A stretch of 61,965 nucleotides of DNA from an uncultured Collinsella sp. (lineage in GTDB: Bacteria > Actinomycetota > Coriobacteriia > Coriobacteriales > Coriobacteriaceae): the NCBI GenBank assembly GCA_902491895.1, contig CABUJH010000005.1, positions 1-61,965 on the forward strand. Direction: 5' to 3'. Of this stretch, positions 51,415 to 59,400 are shown piece by piece. Below the pieces are notes generated by a model. That model did no database searches and was not told where the DNA came from. It worked only from the letters and a program-made list of their open reading frames with translations. A program made the translations under genes and the position numbers. The first letter of the stretch is position 1; every line of letters begins with the position of its first letter.

Positions 51415-51439
51415 CAAGAGGGGGTACCTGCTCAATCGG

Positions 51440-52519
51440 CTAAATACCCGCAAGTTCGCAGTAGCGGTCGACATTGCTGGCAAATACCATCTCGACGGCG
51501 CCCTTCTGGACGGGCTCCGTCGGGGTCCTTCCCCACAGCAAATAATCGCCCAGTGTCTTGGCGCCGCGATACGCCAGGCTCGTCGGGTCCTTATAGACAA
51601 TATTGGTAAAGATACCGCGGCGCAAGGCCAGGGCGCTTTCGGGAAACAGGTCGTTGCCGATCACCATGACCCGACCGGCCTTGTCGGTCGAGACGAGCGC
51701 GTCGGCAACCACTTCGGAACCAACGGCAAAAACGCTACAGATAAGTTCGGGGGCGTCCGGCGCACTCAAGCGCTTTTCGAGCTCATGCTCGAGTTGTTTG
51801 ACTTGCGCATGGGCACCTGCAAGATCATCAACCTGCCATGGAATATCACGTTCGCGCAGGTAATTGTGGAAGGCGCGGGCGGTTAGATAGTGCGAATCGG
51901 TATATGGGTCGCCTGTCAAAAGGAGCACGCGGGCGTCGGCCCCAGAAGCATGGACCAGGTTTGCCGCCTGCTCGGCCATAAGGCTGCCTGCCGTCGAATA
52001 ATCGGCCAAGCTCGCACCCAAACGATTCAAATGCGGACGGTCGCCGTCGACAAGCTCAATCGTCACGCCCGCCTCGGCGATCTGCCCCAAAAGCTCAGTC
52101 GCACGATCGTCGCCCGGCGCATAGGCGAGCAAGCCATCAATCTTCTCGCCCACCTGCAGACGCTCGTCGATTTGCTCGAGTGCATCAGCGTAGCCGCCCA
52201 CGCCAAATTCAACGCGCTCAACCGTAATGCCCCGGTCGATGACCTCCTGTTCAAAGCGATTGCAGCCTTCCCACAGGTAACGGAAAAAGTACGCTCCCTC
52301 GCGCGATGCGCGGGGCAGGCAAAACACCAGATTGATATCCTTGCGGCGCAGGCTTGAGGCACTTGTGTTGCGGTGATAGCCCATGGCCTCGGCCTTAGCG
52401 TTCACCTTGGCGCGCACGGATTCGCTCACGCCGGCCTTTCCCGTCAGAGCCTTGTGCACGGTATTGATGGAAACGCCAAGCTCGGCGGCTATGTCCTTCA
52501 TGGTTACGCGAGCGCTCAT
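51440..52519 (-). CDS. LacI-family regulator, likely of the uxa/pectin regulon
   Basis: 359 residues: HTH (VTMKDIAAELGVSINTVHKALTGKAGVS, 5-33) with hinge, then a sugar-binding-like effector domain (INLVFCLPRASREGAYFFRYLWEGCNRFEQEV ... VLLLTGDPYTDSHYLTARAFHNYLRE ... VMVIGNDLFPESA). ATG at 52519 follows GGAG. It lies directly upstream of the uxaCBA operon on the same strand. The GGTGAACGTTCACC sites found before uxaC, the transporter, GH105 and the DhuD-like gene are typical LacI-family operators, and this is the best-placed candidate to bind them. The effector is probably galacturonate or a derivative. Confidence 0.85.
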   Translation of the reverse strand: MSARVTMKDIAAELGVSINTVHKALTGKAGVSESVRAKVNAKAEAMGYHRNTSASSLRRKDINLVFCLPRASREGAYFFRYLWEGCNRFEQEVIDRGITVERVEFGVGGYADALEQIDERLQVGEKIDGLLAYAPGDDRATELLGQIAEAGVTIELVDGDRPHLNRLGASLADYSTAGSLMAEQAANLVHASGADARVLLLTGDPYTDSHYLTARAFHNYLRERDIPWQVDDLAGAHAQVKQLEHELEKRLSAPDAPELICSVFAVGSEVVADALVSTDKAGRVMVIGNDLFPESALALRRGIFTNIVYKDPTSLAYRGAKTLGDYLLWGRTPTEPVQKGAVEMVFASNVDRYCELAGI

Positions 52520-52615
52520 GCGGTTACTCCGTTATAGATAAGTTGCCAATTAATAGTCCAGTTAACGATACCCCAAAAATACTCTTCGACTCGCCGTGCT
52601 CTCCCTCAAATGCAC

Positions 52616-52650
52616 AAAGCGCCCCGCGAACGGATGCCCGCGGAGCGCTT
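52616..52650 (-). terminator. terminator after the FeoB-associated protein gene
   Basis: AAAGCGCCCCGCG and CGCGGAGCGCTT arms with one mismatch and a 10-base loop, 14 bp beyond the stop. Confidence 0.7.
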
Positions 52651-52663
52651 GGATGTCCGGACC

Positions 52664-52864
52664 TTATTTGATACCGCGACCCAAGTCTTCGGCGATTTTG
52701 TCTACGCCCTTAAGTGCAGCGCACGTCTTTTTGTTGGAGCAATGCCCCGTGCAAACGCCACCCTGAGCGCAGTCGGCGCAGGTGCCCTTGCGGTAGATGC
52801 GCACGCACACGGCGACAAACGCAACGCCGATAACAGCCAGTACAACAATATCGATAGGTGCCAT
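52664..52864 (-). CDS. FeoB-associated Cys-rich membrane protein
   Basis: 66 residues: one N-terminal membrane helix (about 5-22), then a basic stretch and a Cys-rich tail (TCADCAQGGVCTGHCSNKKTC). This is the layout of the small proteins found next to feoB in many anaerobes. The role is unknown; the cysteines could bind iron or act in redox steps at the transporter. It follows feoB on the same strand after a hairpin. Shorter than most annotation cut-offs but well supported. Confidence 0.85.
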   Translation of the reverse strand: MAPIDIVVLAVIGVAFVAVCVRIYRKGTCADCAQGGVCTGHCSNKKTCAALKGVDKIAEDLGRGIK

Positions 52865-52912
52865 AGCAAGCCTCCTCTAGTTAACCACCACTTACTTTAC
52901 CCCATTCTCCAC

Positions 52913-52956
52913 CTACCAAAAAGGGACAGGTTTATTTTGGTCGGTTTTATCTGCGG
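52913..52956. repeat. family D repeat, copy 2
   Basis: Inverse orientation of the copy at 10538: the core GGACAGGTTTATTTTGG is shared. ACCAAAA/TTTTGGT pairing is kept. It lies between feoB and the Cys-rich gene. Confidence 0.55.
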
Positions 52957-53008
52957 AAACGCCACATCTTAACTTCTGGGGCAAAGTAATCTGTCTCCCA
53001 TGCACAAA

Positions 53009-53037
53009 AAGCCCGAGGTCGCTGGGACACCCGGGCT
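53009..53037 (-). terminator. feoB terminator candidate
   Basis: AAGCCCG ... CGGGCT hairpin 30 bp after the feoB stop, followed on the minus strand by TTTTTGTGC. Confidence 0.6.
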
Positions 53038-53066
53038 CGTGGAAAGGGGTTAATCCTTATTCGGAC

Positions 53067-55394
53067 TTAGGCGGAAACTGCGGCAGAAGCAGTGTTGGTC
53101 TCGTCCTCGTCGGTCCATGCATGTTTGGGCATGGGACGGAAGATCTGGAAGAGCATCGCAACCAGCAGCACGATGGCCACAATCGTCCAGATACCAAACT
53201 GTCCCAGCACAAGCAGGTTGTAGAACTGGTTGATGAACAGGCCGATAACCCAAGCGAAGGCGCACTCGTAGCCGATGGCAATCGCGGTCCACTTGCCGGA
53301 ATCCATCTGGTTGCGGATGGTGCCCATGGCGGCAAAGCACGGGGCGCACAGCAGGTTGAACGCTCCAAAGGCAACGCAAGCACCCATGGTGGGGAACATG
53401 CCGGCAAACGCGGTCCACAGGCTCGGGTCGGTCTCGGCGGCGTCGGCAACCGACAGCAGCGAGCCGGCGGTGGCGACAACGTTCTCCTTAGCGACAAGGC
53501 CAGAGGCAGTCAGCGCGGCGGCCTGCCAGGTGCTAAAGCCGAGCGGGGCGAAGATCCAAGCGACCAGGTTGCCGAGCATGGCAAGCACGGAGTAGTCCAT
53601 GAACTCCTCGGGGATGCCGTCCATCGCAGGCAGGAAGCCAAAGGAGCCGTTGTAGCTGCCAAAGTTGGACAGGAACCAAACCACGACAGTGGAGGCAAAG
53701 ATGACCGTGCCGGCCTTCTTGATAAAGGCCCAGCAGCGCTCCCACACGTGCAGCGCCCAAGAGCGGATCGCCGGGAAGTGGTAGGCAGGAAGCTCCATAA
53801 CGAACGGCGTCGGGCGGCCGGCAAAGAGCTTGGTCTTCTTGAGCATGAGGCCCGAGGCGATGACGGCAAAGACGCCCAGGAAGTAGAAGAGCGGGCTGAT
53901 CCATGCGGCGGTGGTGGAAGAATCGCCGATGATGGAGCCCATGAGCAGGGCGATGATCGGCAGCTTGGCGCCACAGGGAATGAACGTGGTGGTCATGACC
54001 GTCATGTGGCGGTCCTTCTCGTTCTCGATGGTCTTGGTAGCCATGACGCCGGGGACGCCGCAGCCCGAGGACACGAGCATGGGAATAAAGGACTTACCGG
54101 ACAGGCCAAAGCGGCGGAACACGCGGTCCATGATGAAGGCGACGCGGGCCATGTAGCCGCAGTCCTCCAGGAAAGACAGCATCACAAAGAGCAGGAACAT
54201 CTGCGGCACAAAGCCGAAGATGGCGCCCAGGCCGCCGACGATACCGTCGCAGACCAGCGAATCGACCAGGCCACCGTCCTCGGTGCCGCCCGCCACGAGG
54301 GCATCGTGCACCATGGTGGTAATACCGGGAACATAGGGACCGTACTGCGCCGGGTCAACCGAATCGGCGGCGTCACCCGCAACCTCGACAGCTGCGTCAT
54401 AGGCATCGCGGCCCTGACCGAGCACATACCAGCCGTCGGTACCGAAGAGCTGGTCGTTGGTGAAGTCGGTCACCGTACCGCCCAAGGTGGAGACGGCGAT
54501 GTAGTACACGGCAAACATGATGACCACGAAGATCGGCAGACCCAGGATACGGTTGGTAACCACGCGGTCGATCTTCTCGGAGGTGCTCATCTTGGCCGGG
54601 GCCTTGGTGAGGCACTCGTCGATGATGTGCGCGATCACGCCGTAGCGCTCACCGGTGATGATGGACTCAGCGTCATCGTCGCAGTCCTGCTCGCACTGAG
54701 CGACCAGCTCTTCGACGCGAGCGGCCTTCTCCTTGGAGAGGTTGATGAGCTTGCAGGCGTCCGCATCGCGCTCGAACAGCTTGACGGCATAGTAGCGGCG
54801 CTTGTTGGCGGGGACGCTTGCCGGCAGGTTGTTCTCGATGTGCGTCAGAACGTCCTCGATGGAGGAGTCGAACTTGTGCTCCGGCACCTGGCCCTTGGAA
54901 GCAGCGGACTTCTTAACCTGCTCGAACAGCTCCTTGATGCCCTTGTTCTTAAGAGCGGAGATCATCATAACCGGGCAGCCGAGCTTCTTGGACAGCTTGT
55001 CGGTGTCGATCTTGTCGCCGTTCTTCTCGACCAAGTCGGCCATGTTGAGGGCGACGACCACGGGCAGGCCGGTCTCGATAACCTGAAGTGCCAGGTACAG
55101 ATTGCGCTCCAGGTTGGTGGCATCGACGACTTGGACGACGACATCGGGCTCGCCGCTCATGAGGTAATCGCGCGAGCATTGCTCCTCGGGGCTGTAGGGG
55201 GAAAGCGAGTAGATGCCGGGGAGGTCCGTGATGGTAACGTTCTTGTCGCTTAGGAGCTTGGCCTCCTTTTTCTCAACCGTGACGCCGGGCCAGTTGCCAA
55301 CGTAGCCGTTGGCGCCGGTGATCAGGTTGAAAAGCGTGGTCTTGCCGCAGTTGGGGTTACCCGCCAGCGCGACATGGATCTGAGAATCCGCCAT
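53067..55394 (-). CDS. feoB: ferrous iron transporter FeoB
   Basis: Inner-membrane Fe2+ importer of 775 residues. The N-terminal G domain has G1 GNPNCGKTT, G2 GNWPGVTVE, G3 DLPGIYSLSPYS and G4 NMAD; a helical regulatory domain follows, then two Gate repeats with about eight or nine helices (ILGLPIFVVIMFAVYYIAV; GFVPQMFLLFVMLSFLEDCGYMARVAF; SSGCGVPGVMA). ATG at 55394. It follows two feoA genes in one operon. A palindrome like an iron-regulator box (55470-55489) lies in the gap between feoA and feoB. Confidence 0.96.
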   Translation of the reverse strand: MADSQIHVALAGNPNCGKTTLFNLITGANGYVGNWPGVTVEKKEAKLLSDKNVTITDLPGIYSLSPYSPEEQCSRDYLMSGEPDVVVQVVDATNLERNLYLALQVIETGLPVVVALNMADLVEKNGDKIDTDKLSKKLGCPVMMISALKNKGIKELFEQVKKSAASKGQVPEHKFDSSIEDVLTHIENNLPASVPANKRRYYAVKLFERDADACKLINLSKEKAARVEELVAQCEQDCDDDAESIITGERYGVIAHIIDECLTKAPAKMSTSEKIDRVVTNRILGLPIFVVIMFAVYYIAVSTLGGTVTDFTNDQLFGTDGWYVLGQGRDAYDAAVEVAGDAADSVDPAQYGPYVPGITTMVHDALVAGGTEDGGLVDSLVCDGIVGGLGAIFGFVPQMFLLFVMLSFLEDCGYMARVAFIMDRVFRRFGLSGKSFIPMLVSSGCGVPGVMATKTIENEKDRHMTVMTTTFIPCGAKLPIIALLMGSIIGDSSTTAAWISPLFYFLGVFAVIASGLMLKKTKLFAGRPTPFVMELPAYHFPAIRSWALHVWERCWAFIKKAGTVIFASTVVVWFLSNFGSYNGSFGFLPAMDGIPEEFMDYSVLAMLGNLVAWIFAPLGFSTWQAAALTASGLVAKENVVATAGSLLSVADAAETDPSLWTAFAGMFPTMGACVAFGAFNLLCAPCFAAMGTIRNQMDSGKWTAIAIGYECAFAWVIGLFINQFYNLLVLGQFGIWTIVAIVLLVAMLFQIFRPMPKHAWTDEDETNTASAAVSA

Positions 55395-55469
55395 TCAATC
55401 CTTCTTCCTTGTGTGCCTGCGCTGCTTTCTCCGCGCAGGCTGGATAATGTGCTTCAAAGATGCTGCATT

Positions 55470-55489
55470 AAGTTAGAAAAACCTAACTT
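55470..55489. promoter_or_regulatory. iron-box-like palindrome before feoB
   Basis: AAGTTAG, six bases, CTAACTT. It resembles DtxR/IdeR-type sites in its TTAGGTTA-like half. It sits in the feoA-feoB gap, 75 bp before the feoB start, so it could drive separate control of feoB. Confidence 0.55.
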
Positions 55490-55517
55490 TATCTGCAGAA
55501 ATATGCGCCAAGAGTCC

Positions 55518-55739
55518 TTACTGGACCTCGACGACGGCGGCCTCCTCCTTGCGGATGGAAAGCTCGTAGCCGCGCACGTTGATCTCGACCGGATCACCGA
55601 GCGGTGCAACCTTCACGACCTTGAACGAAGTGCCCTTGATGAGCCCCAGGTCCATAAGGTGGCGGCGAAGCGCACCCTCACCGTGAAGCTTGACGATGGT
55701 GGAGCTCTCGCCCACCTTAACGTCACCCAACGTCTTCAT
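55518..55739 (-). CDS. feoA: FeoA-domain protein (second)
   Basis: 73 residues, a single SH3-like FeoA domain (GESSTIVKLHGEGALRRHLMDLGLIKGTSFKVVKVAPLGDPVEINVRGYELSIRKEEAAVVEV). FeoA is a cytoplasmic helper of FeoB in Fe2+ uptake. ATG at 55739 follows AAAGGGGG. It lies between the other feoA gene and feoB, and the three form one operon. Confidence 0.92.
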   Translation of the reverse strand: MKTLGDVKVGESSTIVKLHGEGALRRHLMDLGLIKGTSFKVVKVAPLGDPVEINVRGYELSIRKEEAAVVEVQ

Positions 55740-55778
55740 CCTCTTGTCCCCCTTTCGGTTTTTATCAAATGCTGCGAA

Positions 55779-56021
55779 CTAACCGACGGTCATGATGTGC
55801 ATGGCCACCTTGGAATCGATGCCAAAGCGTGCGCCCAGCACCGTGACGATGATATTGGCGCCACTCGAGCTCACCACGTGGATTTCGTTGCCCTCGACAA
55901 AGCCGAGGTCCTTGAGGTGGTGCTTCATGTCCTCATTGCCCTTTACACGAGACACGCGCACGGTTTCGCCCGCTTTTACCATCGAAAGCGGCATGGCCGG
56001 CATCTGCGGTCCGCAAGACAT
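55779..56021 (-). CDS. feoA: FeoA-domain protein (first)
   Basis: 80 residues, also an FeoA domain (GETVRVSRVKGNEDMKHHLKDLGFVEGNEIHVVSSSGANIIVTVLGARFGIDSKVAMHIMTV), but different enough from the second copy to be an old duplication. ATG at 56021. First gene of the feo operon, 39 bp before the next. A large palindrome lies upstream. Two feoA genes before feoB are seen in other anaerobes. Confidence 0.92.
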   Translation of the reverse strand: MSCGPQMPAMPLSMVKAGETVRVSRVKGNEDMKHHLKDLGFVEGNEIHVVSSSGANIIVTVLGARFGIDSKVAMHIMTVG

Positions 56022-56063
56022 GAGTAGCTCCTAACGTCAGTTCGTCCTTAACATCGACGCGAT

Positions 56064-56117
56064 AAAAGTTAACCACGTCTATGTTCGCTTTAGTAAACTA
56101 ACACGTGGTTAACTTTT
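56064..56117. promoter_or_regulatory. feo operon operator with nested palindromes
   Basis: Perfect 15-bp arms AAAAGTTAACCACGT (56064-56078) and ACGTGGTTAACTTTT (56103-56117). Between them TTAGTAAACTAA (56090-56101) is a second palindrome. Shared AAGTTA with the feoB-proximal site suggests one iron- or metal-responsive regulator. Confidence 0.6.
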
Positions 56118-56174
56118 TGGAAAGGGTCCCCATTCAGATTTCGAAAAAGTTTCCTATACGAAACAAAACAAAAA

Positions 56175-56205
56175 GGCGCGGCAAAGAGCTGTCCTTTGCC
56201 GCGCC
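56175..56205 (-). terminator. HPr gene terminator
   Basis: GGCGCGGCAAAG and CTTTGCCGCGCC arms with a 7-base loop, followed on the minus strand by TTTTTGTTTTG. Confidence 0.88.
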
Positions 56206-56214
56206 CCGTCATGC

Positions 56215-56463
56215 TTAGAGCGAGAGGTTTCTGATCGACGTAACGCAGGAAGCCTCGTCTACGCCCGAAACACGAAAGACGACGCTCTCGCCGCACTCAC
56301 CATAGAGGGCCATGAGTCCCATGACATCGCGGCCATCCGTGTGGCGATCGCCGATGCTGACTGACACGTCGCTACGATGCTTGGCAATGATGTCATAGAG
56401 CAGCGCAACCGGGCGGGCATGTAATCCCAACGGATCTTTAATCGTCTTTGTAAACTCGACCAT
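56215..56463 (-). CDS. HPr-like phosphocarrier with Asp46
   Basis: 82 residues, an HPr fold of the sugar phosphotransferase system. His15 in GLHARP is the phosphorylation site for Enzyme I. The site that is Ser46 in Gram-positive HPr (KSIMGVMSL in Bacillus) reads RDVMGLMAL, so residue 46 is Asp. It could not be phosphorylated by HPr kinase there and may behave like a permanent phospho-mimic. ATG at 56463 follows GGGAGGGG; 15 extra codons upstream are unlikely. No PTS gene is adjacent. It may be a regulatory HPr paralogue and not the general carrier. Confidence 0.88.
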   Translation of the reverse strand: MVEFTKTIKDPLGLHARPVALLYDIIAKHRSDVSVSIGDRHTDGRDVMGLMALYGECGESVVFRVSGVDEASCVTSIRNLSL

Positions 56464-56552
56464 GTCCCCTCCCACGACATCGCACATTCGGCCGGCAAAC
56501 CCAGCCACGTGGTAGTTATTGTACGTTACCGGCGCACCCCCGTCTCACAAAA

Positions 56553-56583
56553 AACGAGGGAAGGCACGCGTCCTTCCCTCGTT
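56553..56583 (-). terminator. aspS terminator
   Basis: Perfect 12-bp arms AACGAGGGAAGG and CCTTCCCTCGTT, then TTTTTGTGAG on the minus strand. Confidence 0.88.
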
Positions 56584-56606
56584 GCGGGCAATATGTAGCC
56601 ACTCGC

Positions 56607-58394
56607 CTACATCAGGCGCAGGCTGACGTCCTTGAGCTGGGCGCCACTAACGGCACTCGGGGCGCCCGACATGAGGTCGGAGCCGCTGGCCGTCTTGGGG
56701 AACGCCATGACGTCGCGGATGGAGTCGGAACCGGTGAGCAGCATGCACACGCGGTCCAGGCCCAGAGCGAAACCGCCCATCGGGGGCGCACCAAACTTGA
56801 GGGCCTCCATGAGGAAGCCGAACTGCGACTCGGCGCGCTCCTCGGTAAAGCCCAGGAGCTTGAGCATGGACATCTGCATCTCGGCGTTGTGGATACGCAT
56901 ACCGCCACCGCCGGCCTCAAAGCCGTCCATGACAAAGTCATAGGTGCAAGAACCGGCCGCCAGCGGGTCGGCCTCGATCTTGGCGATGTCGGTCTCGGTC
57001 GGCAGCGTGAAGGGCTGATGCTCGGCAGCGTAGGCCTTGCGGTCCTCATCCCAGTGGAACAGCGGGAAGTTGACGACCCACAGGAAGTCGTGGCCCTCAC
57101 GCTTGATCTCGAGTGCGTTGGCCATGTGGGAACGCATGCCGCCCAGGATCTCGTCAGAGAGCAGGCGCGGGCCGGCGGCGAACATCACGAGGTCGCCAGG
57201 CTCGACGTCCATGCGCTCGCGCAGAGCAGCCATCTCCTCGTCCGAGAAGAACTTGACGATGGGGCTGTTGATGGAGCCGTCCTCGCGGAAGGCGATCCAG
57301 GCCAGGCCCTTGGCGCCAAACGTGGAGGCCACGCCGGCGAGCTTATCGATCTTGGCACGTGCCCAGGCGCCGGCGCCCTTGGCGTTGATGGCCTTGACGA
57401 CAGAGCCCTCCTCGTTCGCGGCAGTCGCAAAGACCTTGAACTTGGAGTTGGCAAAGATGTCGGTCAGGTCGACCAGGTGCATGCCATAGCGGGTATCGGG
57501 CTTGTCGGAGCCATAGGTGTCCATGGCCTCCCAGTAGTTCATGCGACGCAGCGGCGTGGGCATCTCGACGCCCATGCGGCCGAAGGCATCGGCCAGGACC
57601 TCTTCGAGCGCACTCATAACGTCGTTCTGGTCCACGAAGGACATCTCGATATCGACCTGGGTGAACTCGGGCTGACGGTCGGCACGCAGGTCCTCGTCGC
57701 GGAAGCACTTGGCGACCTGGTAGTAGCGCTCGACGCCACCGACCATGAGCAGCTGCTTCAGGAGCTGCGGGGACTGCGGCAGGGCGTAGAAGTTACCCGG
57801 CTGGATACGGCTGGGAACGATGAAGTCTCGAGCGCCCTCGGGCGTGGACTTAAACAGGGAGGGCGTCTCGACCTCCATGAACTCACGGTTGTGCAGCGCC
57901 TCGCGAATGGCAAAGGTGAAGTCGGAGCGCTGCTTGAGGTTGGCCATCATCTCGGGACGGCGGAGGTCCAGATAGCGATAGCGCAGGCGGGTGTCCTCGC
58001 TGGTCTCGATGCCGTCCTCGATCTGGAACGGCGGGGTGACGGACGTGTTGAGCACCTCGGCGTGGTCGGTCAGGACCTCGATCTCGCCGGTCGCGAGCTT
58101 GGTGTTGGTGGTCTCCTCGCCACGGGCGCGCACGACGCCGTGAATCTTGATGGGCCACTCGGGACGCATAGTCTCGGCGATCTTAAAGGCATCGCCGTCG
58201 GAGTGCTCGGGGTCGAAGGTGAGCTGCGTGATGCCCTCGCGGTCGCGAAGGTCGCAGAAGATAAGGCCGCCGTGATCGCGACGACGGCTCACCCAACCGG
58301 TGAGGGTGACCTCTTCGCCCACGTTCTCGAAGCGAAGCTCGCCGCAGGTACGGGTGTGCATGGAATGCTCATCGATGGGACGGGTCTGGCTCAT
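56607..58394 (-). CDS. aspS: aspartyl-tRNA synthetase
   Basis: Charges tRNA-Asp in the cytoplasm. 595 residues, bacterial-type length. An N-terminal OB-fold anticodon domain (VTLTGWVSRRRDHGGLIFCDLRDREGITQLTF), class II motif 1 and 2 regions (EVETPSLFKSTPEGARDFIVPSR; CFRDEDLRADRQPEFTQVDIEMSF), a bacterial insertion domain (about 285-420) and motif 3 (GGFALGLDRVCMLL). ATG at 58394 follows GGAGG. It may be a non-discriminating form in organisms that use GatCAB; this cannot be told here. The leader has a GCCGCCC/GGGCGGC hairpin. Confidence 0.96.
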   Translation of the reverse strand: MSQTRPIDEHSMHTRTCGELRFENVGEEVTLTGWVSRRRDHGGLIFCDLRDREGITQLTFDPEHSDGDAFKIAETMRPEWPIKIHGVVRARGEETTNTKLATGEIEVLTDHAEVLNTSVTPPFQIEDGIETSEDTRLRYRYLDLRRPEMMANLKQRSDFTFAIREALHNREFMEVETPSLFKSTPEGARDFIVPSRIQPGNFYALPQSPQLLKQLLMVGGVERYYQVAKCFRDEDLRADRQPEFTQVDIEMSFVDQNDVMSALEEVLADAFGRMGVEMPTPLRRMNYWEAMDTYGSDKPDTRYGMHLVDLTDIFANSKFKVFATAANEEGSVVKAINAKGAGAWARAKIDKLAGVASTFGAKGLAWIAFREDGSINSPIVKFFSDEEMAALRERMDVEPGDLVMFAAGPRLLSDEILGGMRSHMANALEIKREGHDFLWVVNFPLFHWDEDRKAYAAEHQPFTLPTETDIAKIEADPLAAGSCTYDFVMDGFEAGGGGMRIHNAEMQMSMLKLLGFTEERAESQFGFLMEALKFGAPPMGGFALGLDRVCMLLTGSDSIRDVMAFPKTASGSDLMSGAPSAVSGAQLKDVSLRLM

Positions 58395-58421
58395 ACCAGT
58401 GATCCTCCTTTATGGATCTGT

Positions 58422-58446
58422 GCCGCCCCGTGTCGTTCCGGGCGGC
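58422..58446 (-). promoter_or_regulatory. hairpin in the aspS leader
   Basis: GCCGCCCC/GGGCGGC arms about 25 bases before the aspS ribosome-binding site. No T-box consensus was found, so its role is open. Confidence 0.4.
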
Positions 58447-58650
58447 GTCGTACAGATTTGCCCAGCCTGCGTAAACCGCGCAGCCAGACATGGCGTTCTA
58501 TCTTATCGCACCCGCGTCGATGTGCCGCGAAAAAGTAGCTCTTGCCCAAAGACTTGACGGAGACGAAACAATTGACGCGGCCTGGCCGTCGCCAAGGCGC
58601 GCCGCGTGCGACAATGTGCCCCAATACAACTGCACTCGGAAAGGCCCGTC

Positions 58651-59286
58651 ATGACCGCACGCCTCATCGTTATGGATATCGACTCCACGCTCATCAACCA
58701 AGAGGTCATCGACCTGTTGGGCGAAGAGGCCGGCGTGGGCGAGCAGGTGGCACAGATCACCGAGCGCGCCATGCGCGGCGAGCTCGACTTTAAGCAAGCA
58801 CTCGAGGAACGCGTGGGGCTGCTCACCGGCCTGGACGAGAGCGTATTCGAGCGCACCTTTGAGCGCGTGACATTTACCCCCGGCGCGCTAGAGCTTGTGC
58901 GCTCGGCACACAGCAAGGGCTGGAAGGTCGGCGTGGTAAGCGGCGGCTTTCACGAGGTCGCCGACAAGATCGTGGCCGCCGCGGGCATCGACTTTTGCCT
59001 CGCTAACCGCCTGGAGGTCGTGGACGGCAAGCTCACCGGCAAGCTGGCGACAGACATTGTGACCAAGGAATCCAAGCTCATCCAGCTGCTGGATTGGGCG
59101 GTTGAGTGCGGCGTCGATATGGCACACACCGTGGCAATCGGCGACGGCGCCAACGACATCCCCATGATTCAGGCCGCGGGCACGGGCATCGCGTTTTGCG
59201 CCAAGCCCAAGACGCGCGAAGCCGCCCCGTTTGCCATCGACGAGCGCAACCTGATGCTCGCCATGGACATCATCCTGCGCGACTAG
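58651..59286 (+). CDS. serB: phosphoserine phosphatase
   Basis: Last step of serine synthesis, hydrolysis of phosphoserine. 211 residues of the HAD superfamily: motif I VMDIDSTLI (nucleophile Asp), motif II VVSGGFHEVADKI, motif III Lys in VTKESK, motif IV AIGDGANDIPM. The length and the GELDFKQALEERV cap fit SerB. ATG at 58651 follows GGAAAGG. It is divergent from aspS and stands 114 bp before larB. It is not obviously in an operon with other serine genes. Confidence 0.93.
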   Translation: MTARLIVMDIDSTLINQEVIDLLGEEAGVGEQVAQITERAMRGELDFKQALEERVGLLTGLDESVFERTFERVTFTPGALELVRSAHSKGWKVGVVSGGFHEVADKIVAAAGIDFCLANRLEVVDGKLTGKLATDIVTKESKLIQLLDWAVECGVDMAHTVAIGDGANDIPMIQAAGTGIAFCAKPKTREAAPFAIDERNLMLAMDIILRD

Positions 59287-59322
59287 TCGATCTTTCTAAC
59301 AATTGAATCAGTCTGTCCTATA

Positions 59323-59356
59323 GTTTCCGAACAATTTTGTCTTAGTGTTCGGAAAC
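59323..59356. promoter_or_regulatory. palindromic operator at the larB promoter
   Basis: Perfect 11-bp arms GTTTCCGAACA and TGTTCGGAAAC with a 12-base gap. The right arm overlaps the likely -35 (TTCGGA) of a promoter whose -10 is TAGACT at 59372-59377. A TetR gene at the end of this operon could bind it. Confidence 0.6.
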
Positions 59357-59400
59357 ATACCCTTTGAGTGCTAGACTTTGCGCCGTCGAAGGGAACATAT

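Larger units (their letters stand above)
50980..51439. other. uxaC control region and MITE-like element
   Basis: 460 bp with two operators, a LytTR-like repeat, a 199-bp element with terminal inverted repeats, and a strong hairpin inside that element. I see no gene. Confidence 0.65.

Noticed and set aside
53121..55253. 710-codon plus-strand frame opposite feoB
   Set aside because: Shadow frame with Gly/Ala/His bias; FeoB is certain on the other strand.
58395..58605. T-box leader before aspS
   Set aside because: No T-box sequence or specifier stem is visible; only one short GC hairpin.
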